Below, piece by piece: positions 8,434 to 15,031 of a DNA stretch of 30,953 nt; position 1 is the first letter of the stretch; the number at the start of each line of letters is the position of its first letter. The stretch comes from an uncultured Collinsella sp. (GTDB taxonomy: Bacteria; Actinomycetota; Coriobacteriia; Coriobacteriales; Coriobacteriaceae). The notes beneath the pieces were generated by a model. The model saw nothing but the letters and a program-made list of their open reading frames with translations. It had not been told where the DNA came from and searched no databases. Where the stretch lies: positions 1-30,953 of the forward strand of contig URVK01000001.1 in NCBI GenBank assembly GCA_900551305.1. Direction: 5' to 3'. Made by a program: the position numbers and the translations under genes.

Positions 8434-9702
8434 ATGAATACCGAGCTGTTTGATATCAAGATTCGCGCCGTCGAGGGTGGCGTTACGGCTGCGGCTGGTT
8501 TTAAAGCTGCGGGCATCCACGCTGGGTTCCGCAAGAACCCCGAGCGTTTGGATTACGCGCTCGTCGTGCCCGATAAACCCTGTCCCGGTGCCGGCGTGTT
8601 TACCACCAATCGCTTTTGCGCGGCGCCCGTGCAAGTGAGCCGTGCCAACCTGGGCGGTGCCGACAAGGGTTACGGTATCATCGCCGGCGTTTCGGTCAAC
8701 TCTGGCAATGCCAACGCCGCCACGGGTGAGACCGGCCTTGCATGCGCGCGCGAGACGTGCAGCATCGCATCGCAGGTCATCGGCTGCGGGCCCCAGCAGA
8801 TTCTGGTTGCCTCCACGGGCGTGATTGGCCAGATTCTGCCGATCGACACGTTTGAGACCGCCATTCCTGCTGCCTACGAGGCGCTCTCCGCCCACGGTGG
8901 CGCCGATGCCGCTCGCGCCATCATGACGACTGACACGCACTCCAAGGAGTACGCCGTGTCCTATGTCAGCGAGGCTGCGGGTCATGCGGGCAATGTCTAT
9001 ACGGTAGGCGGAATGTGCAAGGGCTCGGGCATGATCATGCCCAATATGGCCACCATGATCGCGGTTATTACTACCGATGCCCCCGTCGGGCCCGCGGCAC
9101 TTCATGCCCTGCTGCTCTCGACCGTCAAGCAGACCTTTAACAAGGTAACGGTCGATTCCGACACCTCGACCAACGACACCTGCATCATGCTTGCCTCCGG
9201 CGCCGCTGCCGCAGATGCCGAGCCTATCGTCGAGGGCTCCGATGCCTTCGACGAGTTGGCATTTGCCGTGCACGAGGTGTGCGAGAGCCTGGCGCGCAAT
9301 ATCGCCGCCGATGGTGAGGGCGCATCCAAGCTTGTTACGGTCAACGTTACCGGCGCCGTGAACGACGAGGAGGCCGATATCGCCGCCCGTGCCGTTTCCA
9401 ACTCGCCGCTCGTTAAGACCTGCATCGCCGGCCACGACTGCAACTGGGGCCGTGTTGCCATGGCGCTTGGCAAGTGCGGCGTGAAGTTTAATCAGGAAGA
9501 CGTTTCCATCGACATGATGGGCATGCCTGTCTGTCGCGACGGTCTGACTGTTCCCTTTGATGAGGACGAGGCTCTACGACGTTTCGAGGCGCCCGAGATC
9601 GTGATCTCGGCCGACCTGGGCGCAGGCGACGCGGCAACGACCGTGTGGACCTGCGACCTCACGCATGAGTACATCTCCATCAACGGCGACTACCGTTCCT
9701 AG
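8434..9702 (+). CDS. argJ: Bifunctional glutamate N-acetyltransferase / amino-acid acetyltransferase
   Basis: This 422-residue enzyme transfers the acetyl group from N-acetylornithine to glutamate, recycling acetate in the cyclic arginine pathway. ArgJ cleaves itself before a conserved threonine: here the motif is GMIMPNMATMIAV, with cleavage expected between A206 and T207. The C-terminal half keeps DSDTSTNDT and ends in the usual THEYISINGDYRS. It starts with ATG after AAGGAG, 134 bases behind argC. That gap contains a small GAGTG/CACTC hairpin near 8336-8351 and no definite promoter. With argJ present, argA and argE need not be present. Confidence 0.97.
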   Translation: MNTELFDIKIRAVEGGVTAAAGFKAAGIHAGFRKNPERLDYALVVPDKPCPGAGVFTTNRFCAAPVQVSRANLGGADKGYGIIAGVSVNSGNANAATGETGLACARETCSIASQVIGCGPQQILVASTGVIGQILPIDTFETAIPAAYEALSAHGGADAARAIMTTDTHSKEYAVSYVSEAAGHAGNVYTVGGMCKGSGMIMPNMATMIAVITTDAPVGPAALHALLLSTVKQTFNKVTVDSDTSTNDTCIMLASGAAAADAEPIVEGSDAFDELAFAVHEVCESLARNIAADGEGASKLVTVNVTGAVNDEEADIAARAVSNSPLVKTCIAGHDCNWGRVAMALGKCGVKFNQEDVSIDMMGMPVCRDGLTVPFDEDEALRRFEAPEIVISADLGAGDAATTVWTCDLTHEYISINGDYRS

Positions 9703-9783
9703 ATTCCGGGCACGCTGCGCATCTTGCCGCGATTGCGGACAGCGGAGCACGGCGCGATAACGATACGAAAGACGAGGCAGATT

Positions 9784-10764
9784 ATGAAATTCGCACGCGA
9801 TTGTCGTTCGAGCGAATCCAACGAAGCAACCGCGCAGCTGCTGTTCGAAGCGCTGCCGTGGATTAAGAACCTGACCGGCAAGACGGTTGTTATCAAATAT
9901 GGCGGAGCCGCCATGGTTGATGAGCAGCTGCGCCGCGACGTGATGAGCGACATCGTTTTGCTCAAGATCATCGGTATGCGCCCCGTCATCGTGCATGGCG
10001 GTGGCAAGGCTATCAACGAGGCGCTCAGCCACTACGACATCCCCGTCGAGTTTAAGAACGGCCAGCGCGTGACTACGCCTGCCACCATGGACATCGTGCG
10101 TGAGGTACTGGGCGGCAAGGTCAATCAGGAGCTGGTCGCGGCGCTCAACCACCACGGCAACCTGGCCGTGGGCGTGTCCGGCAGCGACGCCGGCACCCTT
10201 ATCGCCGAGCCGCTCGACCCAGAGCTCGGCCGCGTGGGCAAGGTCACGCACGTCAACACCGACTATATCGAGCGCCTGCTCGATAGCGAGTACATCCCCG
10301 TCATCGCTACCGTCGCGGCGGGGGAGGACGGCGGTTTCTTCAACATCAACGCCGACACCGCCGCCGGTGCCGTTGCCGCGGCGCTCCACGCGCATAAGGC
10401 GATCTTTTTGACCGATGTCGATGGCCTGTACAAGGACTTTAGCGACAAGGACTCGCTTATCTCCAACCTAACGCTCGACGAGGTTAACGAAATGCTCTAC
10501 GGCGGCGAGGTCGATAAGGGCATGATTCCCAAGCTGCGTGCGGCCGCCGATGCGCTTACCGGCGGCGTATTTCGTGCCCACATCATTAACGGTACTACGC
10601 CGCATTCGCTGCTCCTGGAGCTGCTGACCGATGCCGGCGTCGGCACCGTGATCCATTCCACCGAGACGGCTTACGAGTTCGATACGCATCCGCATCCGCT
10701 TTCGACGTTTGCTGCGCGTCTGACCGAGAACCTTGACGAGGTCGAGAAGCTTCAGACGGTCTAG
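9784..10764 (+). CDS. argB: Acetylglutamate kinase
   Basis: This 326-residue kinase phosphorylates N-acetylglutamate, usually the arginine-feedback-controlled step. Visible motifs are VVIKYGGAAM (phosphate binding, K38) and VIVHGGGKAINEAL (68-81). Also visible are GVSGSDAGTLI and GGMIPK-like residues (KGMIPKLRAAADAL) near the C-terminus. A TTG at 9724 would add 20 residues, but the ATG at 9784 starts a sequence typical of family N-termini. The ribosome-binding site (GAGGCAG) is modest. An N-terminal helix of about 30 residues before the kinase core is typical of arginine-sensitive NAGK enzymes. Confidence 0.96.
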   Translation: MKFARDCRSSESNEATAQLLFEALPWIKNLTGKTVVIKYGGAAMVDEQLRRDVMSDIVLLKIIGMRPVIVHGGGKAINEALSHYDIPVEFKNGQRVTTPATMDIVREVLGGKVNQELVAALNHHGNLAVGVSGSDAGTLIAEPLDPELGRVGKVTHVNTDYIERLLDSEYIPVIATVAAGEDGGFFNINADTAAGAVAAALHAHKAIFLTDVDGLYKDFSDKDSLISNLTLDEVNEMLYGGEVDKGMIPKLRAAADALTGGVFRAHIINGTTPHSLLLELLTDAGVGTVIHSTETAYEFDTHPHPLSTFAARLTENLDEVEKLQTV

Positions 10765-10833
10765 CTGACCCTCAGCCGCCCCATTCCTGCACCCATAGCC
10801 CCGCGCCGTCTGGCGCCCAACGAAAGGCATCTC

Positions 10834-12117
10834 ATGTCACTTGCAGCTCAGCAATCGCTTGAATCCCATTACGTTATGCATACCTTTGGCCGCTCTCCGG
10901 TCGAGTTTGTCGAGGGTCACGGCATGAAGCTCACCGGCGACGATGGCCGTGAGTACCTCGACTTTCTTGCCGGCATCGGCGTGTGCAGCCTAGGTCATGG
11001 CGACCCGGCTGTGCTCTCGGCGCTCGAGGCACAGACCAAAAAGCTCATGCATGTCTCCAATTACTTCTACATTGAGCAGCGCGGACAGGTCGCGGCGCTG
11101 CTGTCCAAGCTTGCTAACGACGACGTAGATGGTGCGCGCGTGCTTGCCGATGCCGTTGTCGCCGGCGATGAGACCACGGCAGCTGCTCTTGGTGCCCCGG
11201 CTGCGGATGAGCAGGTTTGGGAGACCTTCTTTGCCAACTCTGGCGCCGAGGCCAACGAGGGCTCGATGAAGCTCGCGCGCCTGTACGCCAAGCGTGCCGG
11301 TAATGGCGGCAACACCATCGTGTGCATGCGCGGCGGGTTCCACGGCCGTACGCTCGAGACCATTGCCGCCACCATGCAGGATTGGCTGCAGGACAGCTTC
11401 CGCCCACTGCCGGGTGGCTTTGTGGCCTGCACGCCCAACGATGTCGATGAACTGCGTGCGATCTTTAAGCAGCTGGGCAGTGAAATTTGCGCCGTGATGC
11501 TCGAGCCGATCCAAGGTGAGAGTGGCGTGCACCCCATGACCGAGGAGTTTATGGCGGCGGCGCGCGACCTGGCACACGAAGTGGGCGCCGTGCTTATCGC
11601 CGACGAGGTCCAGTGCGGCATCTTCCGCTCTGGCAAGCCGTTTGCATTCCAAACCTATGGCGTGGAGCCTGACATCATGAGCCTTGCCAAGGGCATTGCC
11701 GACGGCGTGCCCATGGGTGCCGTGGTGGCAAAGAAGGAAATCGCCGACGTCTTTAAGCCCGGCGATCATGGTTCGACCTTTGGCGGTAGCTGCCTGGCCA
11801 TCACGGCGTGTGCCGCGACGCTCTCCGCGCTCGTGCGCGGCGATTATGCCGACCATGCTGCCAAGGTAGGCGCCTATATGGAGGCAAAGCTCGCTAAGCT
11901 GCCGCACGTGACCGAGGTGCGTGGCCGCGGCTTGATGCTCGGCTGTGATTTGGATGATGCTGCGGGCGATGCGCATGATATTGTTGCCCGCGCGCTGGCC
12001 GCCGGTGCCGTGATTAACGCTACGGGTGCCCATACGCTGCGTTTCCTGCCGCCGCTCGTCTGCGAGGAAGCCGACGTGGATAGTCTGATTGAGATCCTGT
12101 CGGGTGTCTTGGGCTAA
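10834..12117 (+). CDS. argD: Acetylornithine aminotransferase
   Basis: This 427-residue PLP enzyme of class III converts N-acetylglutamate semialdehyde to N-acetylornithine, and in many bacteria also acts in lysine synthesis. The PLP lysine is K286 in SLAKGIADGVPMGA. NSGAEANE, RGGFHGRT and the Asp of IADEVQCG are present. It is about 25 residues longer than usual because of an insertion after LLSKLANDDVDG (about residues 93-125), just before the NSGAEANE motif. GAAAGG precedes the ATG. The gene ends the arg cluster and is followed by a strong terminator. argF, argG and argH are elsewhere. Confidence 0.96.
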   Translation: MSLAAQQSLESHYVMHTFGRSPVEFVEGHGMKLTGDDGREYLDFLAGIGVCSLGHGDPAVLSALEAQTKKLMHVSNYFYIEQRGQVAALLSKLANDDVDGARVLADAVVAGDETTAAALGAPAADEQVWETFFANSGAEANEGSMKLARLYAKRAGNGGNTIVCMRGGFHGRTLETIAATMQDWLQDSFRPLPGGFVACTPNDVDELRAIFKQLGSEICAVMLEPIQGESGVHPMTEEFMAAARDLAHEVGAVLIADEVQCGIFRSGKPFAFQTYGVEPDIMSLAKGIADGVPMGAVVAKKEIADVFKPGDHGSTFGGSCLAITACAATLSALVRGDYADHAAKVGAYMEAKLAKLPHVTEVRGRGLMLGCDLDDAAGDAHDIVARALAAGAVINATGAHTLRFLPPLVCEEADVDSLIEILSGVLG

Positions 12118-12142
12118 CGCGGTGCAATAACTCAATTTGGAC

Positions 12143-12202
12143 CGGGTTCCGGACTGCTGACGTGCCCTATGCGGCATGATTCAGCGGTCTGGAGCCCGTT
12201 TT
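12143..12202 (+). terminator. Rho-independent terminator of the arg operon
   Basis: An 18-base left arm from 12143 (CGGGTTCCGGACTGCTGA) pairs with a right arm ending at 12198, with about three mismatched or wobble pairs. The upper stem continues with GTGCC/GGCAT. TTTT follows directly. A second small hairpin, GCCTTAG (12203-12209) with CTAAGGC (12215-12221), comes next. Confidence 0.85.
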
Positions 12203-12234
12203 GCCTTAGATTTGCTAAGGCAAGGGGGACCTGC

Positions 12235-12451
12235 TGACCAAAAAACAGTAAATATGAGTACTGCTACCGATTTGGTAGCAGCAGTTTTGGACTAATAAGG
12301 CCAGATATCAAGTCGAAATGGCGATGAATACACGATTTTGATCTAACTGTTAGTCCTTATAATGGACATATGTTGCGTAACTTAAGCAAATACTGTCTTT
12401 TTATATGTTGCAAACAAAGTAGCAGTACTCATTTTTGCCATTTTTTGACCA
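12235..12451. mobile_element. AT-rich 217-bp element with imperfect terminal inverted repeats (MITE-like)
   Basis: The ends 12235-12267 and 12419-12451 are inverted repeats of 33 bases, matching at 27 positions. The innermost 14 bases (ATGAGTACTGCTAC) match perfectly. The interior is clearly richer in A and T than the surroundings and has no substantial gene. A hairpin, CTGCTACC/GGTAGCAG, spans 12261-12281. Read inward from either end, ATGAGTACTGCT opens a very short frame of 13 codons on the plus strand and about 16 on the minus strand. It may be a non-autonomous transposon remnant; no target-site duplication is obvious. Confidence 0.6.
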
Positions 12452-12502
12452 CGGCCTTTGTGACAGACGTGCTGGCGGGTTCGAATCCCATGCGCTGGGC
12501 AT

Positions 12503-12534
12503 GAAAAAGGAAAGGCCTCCATCGCTGGAGGCCT
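12503..12534 (-). terminator. Terminator-like hairpin (minus strand)
   Basis: AGGCCTCC (12513-12520) pairs with GGAGGCCT (12527-12534). On the minus strand it is followed by TTTCCTTTTTC. It lies about 160 bases beyond the terminator of tRNA-Gln and may back it up, or end an unrecognised short transcript. Confidence 0.6.
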
Positions 12535-12688
12535 ATCAAATCAGTGGTGGGCGATGAGGGATGTCCGCGTGCGGCTCCGCCGCCCGCATCCGCTTCGTCG
12601 CTTCGCTCCTCGCGTGCTGCGCTGGAAAACGCTTCGCGTTTCCTCAGCTCCGCACCCTTGCGGGTTCTCGAATCCCTCCGCTTGCCCA
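12535..12688. other. GC-rich non-coding stretch with tRNA T-arm-like motifs
   Basis: This stretch is full of short palindromes and GAAGCG/CGCTTC words and has no convincing gene. GGGTTC-TC-GAATCCC at about 12663-12677 resembles a tRNA T-arm in the plus orientation with two extra bases. A second, GGGTTCGAATCCC, lies at about 12478-12490. Both are opposite in orientation to tRNA-Gln. They may be debris of tRNA copies left by integration events, but no full cloverleaf can be drawn. Confidence 0.35.
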
Positions 12689-12726
12689 CAAGAAAGCGCC
12701 CTGGGCCGTTATGGGCTCAGGGCGCT
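12689..12726 (-). terminator. Terminator of tRNA-Gln
   Basis: AGCGCCCTG (from 12695) pairs with CAGGGCGCT (ending 12726). Read on the minus strand, the stem is followed by TTTCTTGT. It begins 10 bases after the encoded CCA end of the tRNA. Confidence 0.85.
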
Positions 12727-12735
12727 CAATTTTAA

Positions 12736-12810
12736 TGGCTGGGACGGAGGGATTCGAACCCCCAACAGCCGGCACCAAAAACCGGAGTTCTACCGTTGAA
12801 CTACGTCCCA
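12736..12810 (-). tRNA. tRNA-Gln (anticodon UUG)
   Basis: On the minus strand a complete cloverleaf can be drawn. The acceptor TGGGACG pairs with CGTCCCA. The D-arm is GTTC/GAAC, the anticodon stem CCGGT/GCCGG holds the loop TTTTGGT (anticodon TTG), and the T-arm is GGGGG-TTCGAAT-CCCTC. Discriminator G is followed by an encoded CCA. The U1-A72 first pair and G73 are identity features of bacterial tRNA-Gln. It lies 38 bases after the upstream minus-strand gene with a small GTTGC/GCAAC hairpin between (12820-12835), so it may be cotranscribed with that gene. Confidence 0.97.
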
Positions 12811-12848
12811 ATGTGTGGTGTTGCCCAAAAGCAACTCGTTTAGTTTAC

Positions 12849-13754
12849 CTAATCTGCGAGGGCATCGCAAACGCCATCGAGCAGGCGTACGGCGAGTGTC
12901 TGCGCGTCGCTGGCCGTGAAGGTGCCGTTGTAGCGCGTCATGCCCGTGAGCTCAATGCGAATGCGAGCCGGCTTCTGCTGCGCGGCGACATTGGCGGTGC
13001 GGATGCGCTGGGCCAGGTTGTGGCACTCGGCGAGGGCAATCGTGGCGCGCGGTGCGGCGTCGGCGGGCAGCTCGTCGCTTGCGATTTCGAGCACCAGGTC
13101 AACGTCGGTTGGGACCTCGGAGTCACAGAGCATCATGCCGCTGTTGTCGGTCGTTGCCGTGGCGATATTCCACATGCGCGACGCAACGCTGCGTGCGATG
13201 GGGGCCTCGCCGATAACGGCAATCTGGAAGCGCTCGAGCACGTTGGCGGCGCGAGCAAAACCGATGCGGGACTCGGCTTCGGTGACCGAGGGCTTGCCCT
13301 CCCACACATGGTGCAGGCGGTTGATGTAGGCGTAGGTGTCCTGGAAGGCCATGCCGTCGGCAAACAGGCCGACATTTTCCTGGAACTGCTGCAGGGCGGC
13401 CTCGGTATGCGGACCAAAGTAGCCGTCGTCTTCGCCACAGGCAAAGCCCAAAACGTTGAGAGCGCGCTGCAGGGCCTGCACATCGGCGCCATGGAAATTG
13501 GGCATGCGCAGATAGAGGGTGCGGTCGCCCAGCTTATACGAAGCGTCTACAAGGGCGCTCCAACAGGGGATATCGACGGCATGACCGGCAGCAAGGCCGC
13601 TGTCGAGCCTGAAGGTGCTGACGGCCTGCTCAGTGGTGGCTCCAAAGTACTTGTCGGTGACTTCGGCGGCATCAATCGTGTAGCCGAGCTGCAGGAGACG
13701 AGACTGCACGTCCTCGACGGCTGCTCCTTGCATGCCCGTTGTAATAGGTTCCAT
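12849..13754 (-). CDS. Signal-less protein with two peptidoglycan-binding repeats and an unassigned C-terminal domain
   Basis: This 301-residue protein has two PG_binding_1 repeats: residues about 8-70 (GAAVEDVQSRLLQLGYTID, then YFGATTEQAVSTF) and 88-150 (GADVQALQRALNVLGFACG, then YFGPHTEAALQQF). Residues about 165-300 form an alpha/beta-like domain that I do not recognise. There is no signal peptide or membrane segment. The arrangement of two such repeats at the N-terminus of a cytoplasmic protein recalls actinobacterial CwlM, whose third domain is an amidase. Here the C-terminal domain is short and lacks the zinc-binding HxGG-type motif of amidases. GAAAGGGG precedes the ATG. Confidence 0.8.
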   Translation of the reverse strand: MEPITTGMQGAAVEDVQSRLLQLGYTIDAAEVTDKYFGATTEQAVSTFRLDSGLAAGHAVDIPCWSALVDASYKLGDRTLYLRMPNFHGADVQALQRALNVLGFACGEDDGYFGPHTEAALQQFQENVGLFADGMAFQDTYAYINRLHHVWEGKPSVTEAESRIGFARAANVLERFQIAVIGEAPIARSVASRMWNIATATTDNSGMMLCDSEVPTDVDLVLEIASDELPADAAPRATIALAECHNLAQRIRTANVAAQQKPARIRIELTGMTRYNGTFTASDAQTLAVRLLDGVCDALAD

Positions 13755-13892
13755 GAACGAACCCCTTTCGGCGTACCATTCGTACTATTTGAGCGTCTGT
13801 CGGATAGACAACGCAAAGGGATGCATAAACATGCACTCAACAGTGTAGCAAGTTGTGCCTAAATACGCTGCTGACAGATTTTATAACCCCCG

Positions 13893-14918
13893 TTAGTTAA
13901 GGCGCTCCACAAAGAAATCTGCCATGGAGAGGAACAGCTCGCGTGCGTGCGGATCAAGCTCAACGTTCTCGATGGCCGCTTTGGCCTTAGCGGTCAGGTC
14001 GAGCGCGTAAGTGTGGGCGTAATCGATGGAACCGGTCTCCTGGAAGATCTCCACGGCGCGTGCGAGCTGCGCGGGATCATCGGTGCCCGAGGAAAGAATC
14101 GCCTCGACCTCGTCGTGGTGGCGCTCATCAGAGAGGGCGTGTACGGCGACAAGCGTGCGCTTGCCCTCGGTGATGTCGGTGCGGAAGTCCTTGTTGGCGG
14201 CTTCCTTAGTGCCGACAAGGTTGAGCAGGTCGTCCTGAATCTGAAAGGCAAGGCCCGTGTGCAGGCCAAAGGCGCGCAGCGCTTCGATTTGCTCATCGTT
14301 GCCGCCGCCGATAATGGCTCCGGCGGCAAGCGGCGTGGCTCCGCTGTAAAACGCGGTCTTGTGCGTCGCCATGTCCAGGTAGTCATCAACCGAGATATCA
14401 AAGCGCCCGTCACGGACCCAACCCAGGTCGAGTGCTTGACCCTCAATGGTGCGGACGATCATCTCGGTAAGCTCGTGGAGCACGCGCAGCTTCACGTCGG
14501 ACTCCAGCGTGGGGTCGTCGAGAACCGTCTTGGTGACCATGGTGAGCGCCAGGTCGCCACAATTGATGGCAAGGCCCGTGCCCTCGGTAAGGTGCATGCA
14601 GGGCTTGCCTCGACGAAGCTGTCCGTTGTCGGCGATGTCGTCGTGGATCAGCGCGCCCGACTGGAAATGCTCGATGGCTGCCGCGGCGCTGCGGGCGCTC
14701 TCAAAGCTACCGCCCACTGCGGTTGCGGCGAGCATGCAGATAAGCGGGCGGTGGCGCTTGCCGGCGTTGGCCGTAAAAGCCGAGAGCGGCGCGTACAGGT
14801 AGCGCTCGATATCGGCAGAGGTCGCCTGTCCGTCAAAGAACGTGGCCAGATAGGCGTTAATCTGGTCAAAGTGCTGGGCTAAAAAGCTGGTAAACGGACT
14901 GGACACGGGTTCTCGCAT
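13893..14918 (-). CDS. Polyprenyl diphosphate synthase (trans-isoprenyl type)
   Basis: This 341-residue all-helical enzyme condenses isopentenyl diphosphate onto allylic diphosphates, making precursors for menaquinone side chains or lipid carriers. Visible are GKRHRP, the first aspartate-rich motif HDDIAD within SGALIHDDIAD, a following RRGKPCMH, and the second motif FQIQDDLLN. The second motif is DDxxN rather than DDxxD, as also seen in some geranylgeranyl synthases. Small residues (Ala, Gly) four and five positions before the first DD suggest a product of C20 or longer. An in-frame ATG at 14957 would add 13 residues but has no ribosome-binding site. The ATG at 14918 has AGAAAGA close by, so the start is uncertain. 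Confidence 0.9.
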   Translation of the reverse strand: MREPVSSPFTSFLAQHFDQINAYLATFFDGQATSADIERYLYAPLSAFTANAGKRHRPLICMLAATAVGGSFESARSAAAAIEHFQSGALIHDDIADNGQLRRGKPCMHLTEGTGLAINCGDLALTMVTKTVLDDPTLESDVKLRVLHELTEMIVRTIEGQALDLGWVRDGRFDISVDDYLDMATHKTAFYSGATPLAAGAIIGGGNDEQIEALRAFGLHTGLAFQIQDDLLNLVGTKEAANKDFRTDITEGKRTLVAVHALSDERHHDEVEAILSSGTDDPAQLARAVEIFQETGSIDYAHTYALDLTAKAKAAIENVELDPHARELFLSMADFFVERLN

Positions 14919-15031
14919 TCTTTCTGAGGTTGCGTTGATGCAATATGCAGACAACATATTGCCACATTAGGGCGTTTGGCGCGGCAGTTTTGGCGATTTA
15001 GGACAACGGGCGTGCGTTTGATGGAGCGCGC

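Noticed and set aside
12561..13862. 433-codon plus-strand frame across the tRNA-Gln region
   Set aside because: It runs through the tRNA complement and antisense to the peptidoglycan-binding protein. The GFEPPTAGTKN-like peptide it gives is a known artefact of translating tRNA complements.
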